A program made the position numbers and the translations under genes. Under the pieces are notes generated by a model. It saw only the letters and a program-made list of their open reading frames with translations. It was not told the DNA's origin and did not search any database. From Sphaerisporangium sp. TRM90804 (GTDB lineage: Bacteria > Actinomycetota > Actinomycetes > Streptosporangiales > Streptosporangiaceae), in assembly GCF_029846175.1 (NCBI RefSeq), contig NZ_JARWAC010000014.1, forward strand, positions 1 through 64,000: a stretch of 64,000 nucleotides of DNA. Reading direction: 5' to 3'. Each line of letters starts with the position of its first letter. The first letter of the stretch is position 1. Of the stretch, positions 25,342 through 33,862 are shown piece by piece.

Positions 25342-27015
25342 ATGAGGGTATCGGCCCTGTCAGGACCTTCCCGTCGCCTGCGACCGGTGCGTGCCGCCGT
25401 GGTCGCGCTGATGGCGGCCTCCGCGTGCCTCGGCGGGGCGCCGCTGGCGGCGGCCGGGACGGAGCGGAGCCCGGGGAAGCCACGGCCGCTGGCGGCGTCG
25501 ATGAGTGACGTCATTCCCGCGCCGGTCTCGGTGCGGCCGGATGCCGGCGTGACCTTCACGCTTCGCCCGAGCGCCCGGATCCACACCCGCGGCGGCCAGG
25601 CCGCCACCGCGGTGGCCACCTACCTGACCGGGCTGCTGCGCCCCTCGACCGGGTACGCGCTGCCGGTCCAGGCGGCCCCGCGCGGCGCCCCCGCCCCGGG
25701 GATCTCGCTGCTGCTGGACGCGGCCGAGCCCGCGGTCGGCGACCAGGGCTACCGGCTCGACGTGACCGGCGCCGCCGTGGTGCTCCGGGCACGCACCGGC
25801 ACCGGGCTCTTCAACGGCGTGCAGACGCTCCGCCAGCTCCTGCCCGCCCGGGCCGAGAGCGCCACCGTCCAGCCCGGCCCGTGGACGGTGCCCGGCGGGC
25901 GGATCGTCGACCACCCCCGGTTCGCCTACCGGGGCGCGATGCTCGACGTCGCCCGCCACTTCCACCCGGTCGAGACGGTGAAGAGGTACATCGACCGGAT
26001 CGCCCTCTACAAGATCAACCACCTGCACCTGCACCTGTCGGACGACCAGGGCTGGCGGATCGTCGTGGACGGCTGGCCCCGCCTGGCCACCTACGGCGGC
26101 TCCACCCAGGTCGGCGGCGGCCCGGGCGGCCACTACACCAAGGCCCAGTACCAGGACATCGTCGCGCACGCCGCCCGGCGGCACGTCACGATCGTGCCCG
26201 AGATCGACATGCCCGGGCACACCAACGCCGCCCTGGCGTCCTACGCCGAGCTGAACTGCGACGGCGTCGCCCCGCCGCTCTACACCGGCACCGCCGTCGG
26301 CTTCAGCTCGCTGTGCGCGACCAAGGAGATCACCTACCGGTTCGTGGCCGAGGTGCTCGACGAGCTCGCAGCCCTGACCCCCGGCCCGTACCTGCACATC
26401 GGCGGCGACGAGGCGAGCGCCACCCCGCACGACCAGTACGCGGCGTTCATGAACCGCGTGCAGCCGATGGTCACGGCCGAGGGCAAGGCCGTCATGGGCT
26501 GGCACCAGATCGGTGCCGCCGACGTCGCCCACTCGCCCGGCCGCGTCGTCCAGTACTGGGGCCTGACCGCCTCCGACCCGCTGGTCACCTCGGCCGTCTC
26601 GCGGGGCGCCAAGGTGGTCATGTCCCCGGCGAACAAGGCGTACCTGGACATGAAGTACAACCCGCAGACCCGGCTCGGCCTCGACTGGGCCGGCCTGATC
26701 GAGGTGAGGACCGCCTACGACTGGGACCCCGGGACGTACCTGGCCGGCGTGCCCGCCGCGTCCGTCCTCGGCGTCGAGGCGCCGATGTGGACCGAGACGA
26801 TCGTCACCGAGGACGACATCGAGTACATGGCCTTCCCCCGCCTGCCCGCCATCGCCGAGCTCGGCTGGTCCCCGCGCTCGACCCACGACTGGGAGGCCTT
26901 CCGCCTGCGCCTGGCCGCGCAGGCCCCCCGCTGGACGGCCATGGGCATCGGCTTCTACCGCTCGCCCCAGATCCCCTGGCCGGCCCCGGCCGGATCCGTC
27001 GCCGCCCGGCCGTGA
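25342..27015 (+). CDS. Secreted beta-N-acetylhexosaminidase, glycoside hydrolase family 20
   Basis: The protein has 557 residues. A Sec-type signal (RRLRPVRAAVVALMAASACLGG) ends near an AAA site at about 38. The GH20b domain is followed by the barrel with FAYRGAMLDVARHFHPVETVKRYID (cited in parts), HLHLSDDQGWR, VPEIDMPGHTNAAL and the catalytic D356-E357 pair in LHIGGDEAS. WTETI near the end shapes the -1 site. It releases GlcNAc from chitin oligomers outside the cell. ATG 25342 is supported by GGAGG at 25332-25336. The 3' end overlaps the opposite P450 gene by 61 bp. Confidence 0.95.
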   Translation: MRVSALSGPSRRLRPVRAAVVALMAASACLGGAPLAAAGTERSPGKPRPLAASMSDVIPAPVSVRPDAGVTFTLRPSARIHTRGGQAATAVATYLTGLLRPSTGYALPVQAAPRGAPAPGISLLLDAAEPAVGDQGYRLDVTGAAVVLRARTGTGLFNGVQTLRQLLPARAESATVQPGPWTVPGGRIVDHPRFAYRGAMLDVARHFHPVETVKRYIDRIALYKINHLHLHLSDDQGWRIVVDGWPRLATYGGSTQVGGGPGGHYTKAQYQDIVAHAARRHVTIVPEIDMPGHTNAALASYAELNCDGVAPPLYTGTAVGFSSLCATKEITYRFVAEVLDELAALTPGPYLHIGGDEASATPHDQYAAFMNRVQPMVTAEGKAVMGWHQIGAADVAHSPGRVVQYWGLTASDPLVTSAVSRGAKVVMSPANKAYLDMKYNPQTRLGLDWAGLIEVRTAYDWDPGTYLAGVPAASVLGVEAPMWTETIVTEDDIEYMAFPRLPAIAELGWSPRSTHDWEAFRLRLAAQAPRWTAMGIGFYRSPQIPWPAPAGSVAARP

Positions 27016-28229
27016 CCGCCGCCGTCCCGGGGAGTGAAGACCACGGGCAGGCTCACCAGACCGCGGGTGAAGACGCCCGTCTCCACCGGACGGGCGTCCT
27101 CGGCGAGGCGCACGTCCGGCATGGCGTCCAGTAGCCGGTTCACCGCGATGCCGACCTCGGCCCGCGCCAGCATGGCCCCGAGGCAGAAGTGCCGGCCCCG
27201 GCCGAACGTCACGATCGCGCCGCCCGCGGTGAAGTCGATGCCGGGGTCGATCTCGCTCCGGAACAGGTCGAAGGCGCCGGGGTCGGCGAACCGGCCGCCG
27301 TCGCGGTTGGCGGCGGCGATCACGCACGCCACCGAGGAGCCGGCCGGGATCACCCCGCCGGCCATCTCGACGTCCTCCGCGGCGTGGCGGAGGATCAGCT
27401 GGATCGGGGAGTCGCGGCGCAACGTCTCCACGTGGGCGCGGTCGACGAGGCCCCGGTCGGCGCGGACCGCCTTGAGCTGGCCGGGATGCCGGACGAGGTT
27501 GAACATGGTTCCGGAGATCGCCGAGGCCGCCGTCTCGCCCCCCGCGGCCAGCAGCATCGAGCAGTAGGCCAGCACCTGCCGATCGGACATGGCCTCACCC
27601 TGGTGCTCGGCCGCGCACAGGGAGGAGAGCAGGTCCGTCCCCGGCTTATCCCGCCGTTCGTGGATGATCGGGGTGAGATAGGCGTCCAGCTCGGCCCTCG
27701 CCGCGCTTCCCGCCCGCTCCACCTCCTCGTCCTGCCCGAAGTTGGACATCCGCGCCATCAGCGCCGTGTACCAGCGCTGGAACCGCGGCCTGTCCTCGTC
27801 CGGCAGGCCGAGCAGGGTGGCCATCACGTTGATGGGCAGCCACTTCGCGAAGTCGCCGACGAGGTCGACCTCGCCCGCCTCCTCGAACCGGTCGATGAGT
27901 TCGGCCGCGGCGAGCTCGATGCTCGGGATGACCCGTTCGTGCAGATCGCGCCCGCGCAGCGCCGGGCCGAACATCTTGTGGTGGCCGGCGTGCTCCGCGC
28001 CGTCCATCTGGATGATGGTCCTGTCGCCGTGCACCGGCTCGACCTGCCAGGCGTAGCACTCGTTGGTGAACGGATGCCCCCGCAACGCCCGGGTGACGTC
28101 CTCGTACCTGCTGAGTACGTGGAAGCCCGTCGCCTCGTGCACATAGAGCGGATACGCGTCACGCATTCGCGCGTAGTGCGGGTACGGGTCGGCGTCGTAT
28201 TCGGGGGAGAGGATGTCGGGACCGTTCAC
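26955..28229 (-). CDS. Cytochrome P450
   Basis: The protein has 424 residues, a soluble bacterial class I P450. Visible landmarks are the I-helix LLAAGGETAASAISG, the K-helix ETLRRDSP (ExxR), the PERF-like FADPGAFDLFR, and the haem loop FGRGRHFCLGA with the axial cysteine C349. The residue before the usual I-helix Thr is Glu (AGGET), a common variant. The start is the GTG at 28229, four bases after AAGGAGG. No ferredoxin or reductase gene is adjacent. Substrate unknown; the neighbouring genes give no clue. Its last ~20 codons overlap the GH20 gene on the other strand. Confidence 0.95.
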   Translation of the reverse strand: MNGPDILSPEYDADPYPHYARMRDAYPLYVHEATGFHVLSRYEDVTRALRGHPFTNECYAWQVEPVHGDRTIIQMDGAEHAGHHKMFGPALRGRDLHERVIPSIELAAAELIDRFEEAGEVDLVGDFAKWLPINVMATLLGLPDEDRPRFQRWYTALMARMSNFGQDEEVERAGSAARAELDAYLTPIIHERRDKPGTDLLSSLCAAEHQGEAMSDRQVLAYCSMLLAAGGETAASAISGTMFNLVRHPGQLKAVRADRGLVDRAHVETLRRDSPIQLILRHAAEDVEMAGGVIPAGSSVACVIAAANRDGGRFADPGAFDLFRSEIDPGIDFTAGGAIVTFGRGRHFCLGAMLARAEVGIAVNRLLDAMPDVRLAEDARPVETGVFTRGLVSLPVVFTPRDGGGHGRAATDPAGAGQGIWGER

Positions 28230-28384
28230 ATGGGCCTCCTTCGGCGTCGCTCAGGAGGATTCAGACCGATCTCCTGCACCGATGATGGATTCGGCGCCAG
28301 GGAATGACGAGATCCGGAAACCGGAAAGGTCTGCCCGATACTGGTATGGCGGCGCGTGGTGTCCGTCCCACGACGCGTGAAAGC

Positions 28385-28455
28385 CCGGACGGTGATCTCC
28401 GGCATCGCTGATTGATCGCGACCGGACGGCGATCTCCGGCATTGCCGATCGATCG
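28385..28455. repeat. Pair of 34-bp imperfect direct repeats
   Basis: Copies at 28385-28418 and 28422-28455 begin CCGGACGG and share GATCTCCGGCAT; 30 of 34 positions agree. They lie in the ~270-bp gap between the P450 start and the tRNA terminator, which holds no gene. Confidence 0.75.
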
Positions 28456-28464
28456 GGAAATGAA

Positions 28465-28493
28465 GAACCTCCAGGCCTGTGACCTGGAGGTTC
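28465..28493 (-). terminator. Intrinsic terminator downstream of the tRNA cluster
   Basis: GAACCTCCAGG and CCTGGAGGTTC form a perfect 11-bp stem with a seven-base loop. On the minus strand it is followed by TTCATTTCCC. It lies three bases past the CCA end of tRNA-Val. Confidence 0.85.
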
Positions 28494-28495
28494 GG

Positions 28496-28570
28496 TGGTG
28501 GGCGATACTGGGATTGAACCAGTGGCCTCTACCGTGTCAAGGTAGCGCTCTCCCACTGAGCTAATCGCCC
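28496..28570 (-). tRNA. tRNA-Val (GAC anticodon)
   Basis: The acceptor arms GGGCGAT/ATCGCCC pair fully. The anticodon arm is CTACC-TTGACAC-GGTAG, and the T-arm is CTGG-TTCAATC-CCAG. The 3' CCA is encoded. Confidence 0.95.
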
Positions 28571-28581
28571 GGGTGAAACAG

Positions 28582-28652
28582 AGGTGGAGACGGGATTTGA
28601 ACCCGTGTACGCGGCTTTGCAGGCCGCTGCCTCGCCTCTCGGCCACTCCACC
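28582..28652 (-). tRNA. tRNA-Cys (GCA anticodon)
   Basis: Acceptor GGTGGAG/CTCCACC with U73, anticodon loop CTGCAAA giving GCA, and T-arm CGGG-TTCAAAT-CCCG. CCA is not encoded. Confidence 0.95.
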
Positions 28653-28684
28653 GGGCGAGGCCTCGTCTCCGCAAGGCCTCTCCG

Positions 28685-28757
28685 AGCGGACGACGGGATT
28701 CGAACCCGCGACCCTCACCTTGGCAAGGTGATGCTCTACCAGCTGAGCCACGTCCGC
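28685..28757 (-). tRNA. tRNA-Gly (GCC anticodon)
   Basis: Acceptor GCGGACG/CGTCCGC, anticodon arm CACCT-TGCCA-AGGTG with GCC, T-arm CGGG-TTCGAAT-CCCG. It is the first gene of the Gly-Cys-Val tRNA cluster, read leftwards. CCA is not encoded. Confidence 0.95.
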
Positions 28758-28953
28758 GTGATCGACCGGTGAACACCCGGCCTCACGCAGAGAACTCTAG
28801 CGAATCACGGCCGAGTCCCCAAACCGGGTTCCCGCCTGAACCGCGCCCGCGCGCCCGGCGCGGCGGCGGGCCGCAGGGGCGGGGGCGCCCGTGGCGTCCC
28901 GGTGTAAGGGGCTAACATGCAATACGCCGGTTACCTATGCGGGAGAGTCAAGC

Positions 28954-30501
28954 ATGCGCGACAACGAGGTCGTGAACGTCGGTTTGGAGCCGCTGAGCTT
29001 CGCCGACGTCGTACGGGTCGCCCGTCACGGAGCCGCCGTGCGGCTCACCGAGGAGACGGTCGCCGCGATGGCCCGCTCCCGCGCCCGGGTCGAGGAGCTG
29101 GCGGCGGGCGCGACGCCGGCCTACGGCATCTCCACCGGGTTCGGCGCGCTCGCCACCCGGCACATCGATCCCGAGCTGCGCGCCCGCCTCCAGCGCTCCC
29201 TGATCCGCTCGCACGCCGCCGGGTCGGGCCCGGAGGTTGAGGCCGAGGTCGTCCGCGCGATGATGCTCCTGCGGCTGCGCACGCTGGCGAGCGGGCACAC
29301 CGGCGTCCGTCCCGAGACCGCCCAGGTGCTCGCCGGGCTGCTCAGCGCCGGCATCACCCCCGTGGTGCACGAGCACGGCAGCCTCGGCTGCTCGGGCGAC
29401 CTGGCCCCGCTGTCGCACGTCGCGCTCGCCCTCATGGGGGAGGGCCCGGTGCGCGACCGCGACGGCGAGCCGCGCACCGCCGCCGAGGCGATGAAGCAGG
29501 CCGGCATCGAGCCGGTGGAGCTGGCCGCCAAGGAGGGCCTCGCCCTCATCAACGGCACCGACGGCATGCTGGGCATGCTGATCCTCGCCCTTGACGACCT
29601 CACCCGCCTGCTCAGGACCGCCGACGTCAGCGCCGCGATGAGCGTCGAGGCGCTGCTCGGCACCGACCGGGTGTTCGCGCCCGAGCTGCAGGGCCTGCGC
29701 CCGCACCCGGGCCAGGCCGCCTCGGCATCCAACCTGCGGGCGGTGCTGCGCGACTCCGGGATCATGGAGTCGCACCGGAACGACTCGTGCACGCGCGTCC
29801 AGGACGCCTACTCCCTGCGCTGCGCGCCGCAGGTGGCCGGGGCCGCGCGCGACACGGTCGCCCACGCCGCCGCCGTCGCGGCCCGCGAGCTCGTCTCGGC
29901 CGTCGACAACCCGGTGGTGCTCGACGACGGCCGCGTGGAGTCCAACGGCAACTTCCACGGCGCGCCCGTCGGCTACGTGCTCGACTTCCTGGCCATCGCC
30001 GCCGCCGACGTCGCCTCGATGGCCGAGCGGCGCACCGACCGCATGCTCGACGTGGCGCGCAGCCACGGCCTGCCCGCCTTCCTCGCCGACGACCCGGGCG
30101 TCGACTCCGGCCACATGATCGCCCAGTACACCCAGGCGGCGATCGTCTCGGAGATGAAGCGCCTGGCCGTCCCCGCCAGCGTCGACTCCATTCCCAGCTC
30201 GGCCATGCAGGAGGACCACGTCTCCATGGGCTGGTCGGCGGCCCGCAAGCTGCGCCGGGCGGTCGACGGGCTCACCAGCGTGCTGGCCGTGGAGGTCCTC
30301 ACCGCCGCCCGCGCGATCGAGCTGCGCGCGCCGCTGCGCCCCGCCCCCGCGACGGCCGCAGTGGTCGACGCCCTGCGCCAGGAGGTGGCCGGCCCCGGCC
30401 CCGACCGCTTCCTCGCCCCTGAGATTGCGTCGGTCACGCGGCTGACGGCCGACGGCGCCGTCCTGGCCGCCGCCGAGTCCGTCACCGGCCCCCTCGCCTG
30501 A
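28954..30501 (+). CDS. hutH: Histidine ammonia-lyase
   Basis: The protein has 515 residues, the normal length. It converts histidine to urocanate using a self-made MIO group. The MIO triad is C146-S147-G148 in HEHGSLGCSGDLAPLSH; I recall Cys-Ser-Gly also in Streptomyces HAL, so this is not a defect. Other landmarks are YGISTGFGALA with the catalytic Tyr, LINGTDGML, QDAYSLRCAPQV and SSAMQEDHVSMG. The ATG at 28954 follows GGGAGAG. No other hut gene is visible, so it is a stand-alone gene, as often in actinomycetes. Confidence 0.97.
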   Translation: MRDNEVVNVGLEPLSFADVVRVARHGAAVRLTEETVAAMARSRARVEELAAGATPAYGISTGFGALATRHIDPELRARLQRSLIRSHAAGSGPEVEAEVVRAMMLLRLRTLASGHTGVRPETAQVLAGLLSAGITPVVHEHGSLGCSGDLAPLSHVALALMGEGPVRDRDGEPRTAAEAMKQAGIEPVELAAKEGLALINGTDGMLGMLILALDDLTRLLRTADVSAAMSVEALLGTDRVFAPELQGLRPHPGQAASASNLRAVLRDSGIMESHRNDSCTRVQDAYSLRCAPQVAGAARDTVAHAAAVAARELVSAVDNPVVLDDGRVESNGNFHGAPVGYVLDFLAIAAADVASMAERRTDRMLDVARSHGLPAFLADDPGVDSGHMIAQYTQAAIVSEMKRLAVPASVDSIPSSAMQEDHVSMGWSAARKLRRAVDGLTSVLAVEVLTAARAIELRAPLRPAPATAAVVDALRQEVAGPGPDRFLAPEIASVTRLTADGAVLAAAESVTGPLA

Positions 30502-30520
30502 CCTCCCGCCGGGGGCCGGG

Positions 30521-31828
30521 TCAGCCGGGCAGCGCCGCCACCACGTCGACCTCCAGCAGCAGGCCCGGACGGAACAGGCGCGGCACCTCGACCGTGGTGC
30601 TCGACGGCGGTTCGCCGGGCATCCGGCGCCGCCGCACGGCCCCGTAAGCGGGCAGGTCGCCCATGTCGGTGAGGTAGGTCCTGATGTTCACCACGTCGCC
30701 GAACGAGCACCCCTGGTCGGCGAGGATGCGCTCCAGGTAGTCGAACACGACCTCCGACTGCCGGACGGCGTCGCCCTCGCCGACCACCGCGCCGCCGGCG
30801 TCCAGGGCCGCCTGCCCGGACACGAACAGCAGGCCGCCGGCGCGCACGGCGTGCGAGTACGCTCCCGCGGGCGGCGGGACCGACGCCGGATTGAGCCTGA
30901 CGGCCCCGGTCCCGGCCCCGGTCCCGGCCCCGCCGGTCGCCGCCGGGCCGCTCCGCGTCCCCGCCTCGTCCTGGGCGCCCGCCTCGTCCCGGGCGCCCGC
31001 CTCGTCCCGGGCGCCCGCCTCGGGGGCGCGCAGGGCGGGGGAGCGCACGACGGCCGTGAGGTCCCCGTCGCCGAGCCCGGCCGCCACCGCCTCGGCCAGC
31101 CGTCTCTCCGCCGCGGCCGCGATCGTCTGCGTGCCGTGCGCGGCCAGCCGCAGATCCTTCAGGGCCAGGGCCAGCGTGTAACCGGCCGGCGGCGGCTCGT
31201 CCAGGGCTGCGGGGCGCAGCCGTTCGGCCAGCGCTCCCAGCGGGGTGGCCGCCAGCACCTCCAGCAGCGTGGCGCGGCCGACGCCCATGGCGTCCGCGTA
31301 GGCGAGGGACTCGGCGACCAGGACCTGAGCCGGGACCACGGCGCTCATCACCGCCAGCTTGGCCGCCGCCCCCGCTCCCGGCGGGCCCATCTCGAGCACC
31401 CGGCCGAACACGCCGAGCACGTCCCGGCACCGGGCCAGGTCGGCGTCGGTCCCGCCGGCCAGGACGGCCAGCGTGCCGGCGGCGGCCGGCCCCACGCTGC
31501 CCAGCACCGGGGCGTCCACCAGCCCCACCTCCGCGGGCAGCAGGGCCCGGAGCCGGGCCACCGCGTCCGGGCCGATGGTCGACATCTCCACCACCACCGA
31601 GCCCGCCTGTGGCACGGCGGAGGCCAGCACCTCCTCGACGGCCTGTGGATCCCGCAGCATGGTGACGACCAGGCCGGCCCCGGCCACGGCCTCGGCCGCC
31701 GTCCGGGCGGTCGCGGCCCCCGGCACGTCACGAGGCGTCCGGTTCCACACCGTCACCTTGTGCCCGGCGTCCACCAGACGCCGGGCCATGGGGACGCCCA
31801 TGCGTCCCAGTCCAAGAAAAGCGATCAC
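30521..31828 (-). CDS. Fusion of a beta-hydroxyacid/imine-reductase-type dehydrogenase with a RidA domain
   Basis: The protein has 435 residues. The N-terminal part (1-~280) is a 3-hydroxyisobutyrate dehydrogenase-family enzyme: MIAFLGLGRMGVPMARRL, VVEMSTIGPDAVARLR, DAPVLGSVGPAAAGTLAVLAGG, and the catalytic Lys in GAAAKLAVM. A low-complexity linker (GARDEA repeats, then Gly/Ala/Thr) follows. The last ~115 residues are a RidA/YjgF domain (GAYSHAVRAGGLLFVSGQA, with the late Arg in VVNIRTYLTD and the C-terminal PSSTTVEV strand). RidA hydrolyses reactive enamines and imines. Joined to an NADPH-type dehydrogenase, it suggests handling of an imine product. GTG 31828 is chosen because TAGCGT lies eight bases upstream (leaderless); ATG 31858 is possible. 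Confidence 0.85.
   Translation of the reverse strand: MIAFLGLGRMGVPMARRLVDAGHKVTVWNRTPRDVPGAATARTAAEAVAGAGLVVTMLRDPQAVEEVLASAVPQAGSVVVEMSTIGPDAVARLRALLPAEVGLVDAPVLGSVGPAAAGTLAVLAGGTDADLARCRDVLGVFGRVLEMGPPGAGAAAKLAVMSAVVPAQVLVAESLAYADAMGVGRATLLEVLAATPLGALAERLRPAALDEPPPAGYTLALALKDLRLAAHGTQTIAAAAERRLAEAVAAGLGDGDLTAVVRSPALRAPEAGARDEAGARDEAGAQDEAGTRSGPAATGGAGTGAGTGAVRLNPASVPPPAGAYSHAVRAGGLLFVSGQAALDAGGAVVGEGDAVRQSEVVFDYLERILADQGCSFGDVVNIRTYLTDMGDLPAYGAVRRRRMPGEPPSSTTVEVPRLFRPGLLLEVDVVAALPG
30962..31015. repeat. Three in-frame 18-bp repeats in the fusion linker
   Basis: Units 30962-30979, 30980-30997 and 30998-31015 differ by one base. They encode GAQDEA and GARDEA hexapeptides between the dehydrogenase and RidA domains. 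Confidence 0.85.
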
Positions 31829-31902
31829 CTCGGCGACGCTAGGCCATTCCCCACCCATTCCACCAACGACTAGTTTGAATGTCAGCCATGCGAGGAGGGA
31901 AT

Positions 31903-32796
31903 GTGTTCGACACCGCCGGCCTGCGGCTCCTGGACGCCGTCGCCCGCACCGGCTCGTTCACGGCGGCGGCCGAGCTGCTCGGCTACACCCAGTCCGCCGT
32001 GTCCCGCCGCGTCGCCGTCCTCGAACGCGAGGCCGGCGGCCCGCTGTTCGACCGGCTGGCCCGAGGCGTGCGCCTCACCCCGGCCGGGACGCTGCTGCAC
32101 CGGCACGCGCGCGAGGTGCTGGAGCGGCTCGGCCGGGCCGCGAGCGAGCTGGCGGCCCTGCACGACGGCTCGGGAGGGCGGCTGCGCGTCGGCGCGTTCG
32201 CCACGGCCAACGCCGTGCTCGTTCCCGAGGCGCTGCGCGAGTTCCGGCGCTCCTCCGCGGAGGTCGAGCTCGTGCTGGTCGAGGGCATGAGCGCGGAGCT
32301 GGTGGAGAGCGTCGCCGAGGGGGCGCTGGACGTCGCGGTGGTCAGCGACTACCCCTCCGGCCTGTTCCCCGGCGACGCGGTGCGGCTGGCGCCGCTGCTG
32401 GCCGACGAGCTGCTGCTGGCGCTGCCGTCCGGGCACCGCCTGGCGGGCCGGGAGGTGGTGCGCCTGGGCGACCTGCGGGAGGAGACCTGGATCGAGGGGG
32501 CCCCGCCGGGCCACCCCACCATGCTGGCGGAGGCGTGTGCCCGCGCCGGGTTCACGCCGAGGGTCGGCGTCCGCATCGGTGAGTGGACCGGCAAGTTCGG
32601 CTACGTCGCCGCGGGCCTCGGGGTGGCCCTCGTCCCGGCGCTGGCGGCGCGGGCGGTGCGGGGCGACATCGTGCTGCGCCCCCTCGCCGACCCCGCGCCC
32701 CGCCGCCAGGTCTACGCGGCGCTGCCCCGCACCGCCCCCCTGCCCGCGGCCCTCGCCCTGCTGGCCGTGCTGCGCGGCCGGGCGGGCGGCGGATGA
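31903..32796 (+). CDS. LysR-family transcriptional regulator
   Basis: The protein has 297 residues. The winged helix is FDTAGLRLLDAVARTGSFTAAAELLGYTQSAVSRRVAVLE, read in parts, with the usual A-rich recognition helix. The substrate-binding domain (about 90-295) starts GRLRVGAFATANAVLVP. It ends with the common PLPAALALLAVLR helix. The GTG at 31903 is preceded by AGGAGG (31893-31898); ATGs at 31879 and 31888 are in frame but upstream of that site. It is divergent from the dehydrogenase-RidA gene with only ~75 bp between, so it probably regulates it. Confidence 0.92.
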   Translation: MFDTAGLRLLDAVARTGSFTAAAELLGYTQSAVSRRVAVLEREAGGPLFDRLARGVRLTPAGTLLHRHAREVLERLGRAASELAALHDGSGGRLRVGAFATANAVLVPEALREFRRSSAEVELVLVEGMSAELVESVAEGALDVAVVSDYPSGLFPGDAVRLAPLLADELLLALPSGHRLAGREVVRLGDLREETWIEGAPPGHPTMLAEACARAGFTPRVGVRIGEWTGKFGYVAAGLGVALVPALAARAVRGDIVLRPLADPAPRRQVYAALPRTAPLPAALALLAVLRGRAGGG

Positions 32797-32827
32797 GGCG
32801 CGGGCCGGGGCACGCGAGAATGGAAGG

Positions 32828-33814
32828 GTGTATTTCGCCCACGTCAACGGCCACCTGGCCACCGGACTGCGTGACGTCACCACCGATCTCGGGGCCCTGG
32901 ACGGCCCGGGATGGTGGGCGGTCGTCGTCACCTACGAGGGCAAGGTCAGCTGCGCCAGGTTCGACCAGGTTCGGCGCGCGCCCCTGCCGCGCCCGTCCGG
33001 AACCTGGCCCGCCCGCCTGGAGTGGACCAGCTCCCTCGACCGGCGGGCGTACGAGGACGGCGTCCAGCGGATCCGCGAGGAGATCGAGCGGGGCGAGGTC
33101 TACCAGGCCAACCTGTGCCGCATCCTCACCGCCTCCCTCCCGGCCGACGCCGACCCGCTGGTGCTGGCCCACCGGCTCGCGCGCGGCAACCCCGCGCCGT
33201 ACGCGGCCGTCGTCCACGTGCCCGGCCTGACCGTCGTGTCGGCCTCCCCGGAGCTGTACCTGTCGCGGGCCGGGGACGTCGTGGAGTCCAAGCCGATCAA
33301 GGGCACGGGCGTGACCGCCGACGACCTGCTCGACAAGGACTACGCCGAGAACGTCATGATCGTCGACCTGGTGCGCAACGACCTCGGCAGGGTCGCCGAG
33401 GTGGGGTCGGTCACGGTGCCGTCCCTGTACACGGTGGAGCGGCATCCGGGCCTGGTGCACCTGGTGTCCACCGTGCGCGCCACGCTGGAGCGGGGACGCG
33501 GCTGGGCCGACCTGTTCGCCGCGACCTTCCCGGCCGGGTCGATCACCGGCGCGCCCAAGTCGTCAGCGGTTCGTATCATCAATGAACTCGAACCAGAGCC
33601 CCGGGGGCCGTACTGTGGGGCTGTGGGCTGGGTCGACGCCTGCGGGCGCCAGGCCGCGCTGGCCGTGGGCATCCGCACCTTCTGGATCGAGCGCGACCTG
33701 ATCCGCTTCGGCACGGGAGCCGGCATCACCTGGGGTTCCGACCCGCGGCGCGAGTGGCGCGAGACCGAGTTGAAGGCCTCCCGGCTCGTCGCGCTGGCCT
33801 CCGGCCGATCCTGA
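32828..33814 (+). CDS. pabB: Aminodeoxychorismate synthase component I
   Basis: The protein has 328 residues and consists mainly of the chorismate-binding domain, without the long N-terminal domain of larger homologues. Motifs include EIERGEVYQANLCR, ASPELYLSR, KPIKGTG (the catalytic Lys loop), VMIVDLVRNDLGR, FPAGSITGAPK and FGTGAGITW. It makes aminodeoxychorismate for folate, or p-aminobenzoate for secondary metabolism. The GTG start is leaderless-looking: GAGAAT lies seven bases upstream and the next gene is preceded by the same CGCGAGAATGGA string. The pabC gene follows after 48 bp. Confidence 0.9.
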   Translation: MYFAHVNGHLATGLRDVTTDLGALDGPGWWAVVVTYEGKVSCARFDQVRRAPLPRPSGTWPARLEWTSSLDRRAYEDGVQRIREEIERGEVYQANLCRILTASLPADADPLVLAHRLARGNPAPYAAVVHVPGLTVVSASPELYLSRAGDVVESKPIKGTGVTADDLLDKDYAENVMIVDLVRNDLGRVAEVGSVTVPSLYTVERHPGLVHLVSTVRATLERGRGWADLFAATFPAGSITGAPKSSAVRIINELEPEPRGPYCGAVGWVDACGRQAALAVGIRTFWIERDLIRFGTGAGITWGSDPRREWRETELKASRLVALASGRS

Positions 33815-33862
33815 AGGCCGCGGCACGCCCCGCTCACCTCGCGAGAATGGAGATCTTTCAAT

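Noticed and set aside
28496..28757. Genomic-island boundary at the tRNA cluster
   Set aside because: No integrase or tRNA-end duplication is visible; the nearby 34-bp repeats do not match any tRNA 3' end.
29341..29400. Cys-Ser-Gly instead of Ala-Ser-Gly in the MIO motif of histidine ammonia-lyase
   Set aside because: I recall the same triad in actinomycete histidine ammonia-lyases, so it is a normal family variant.
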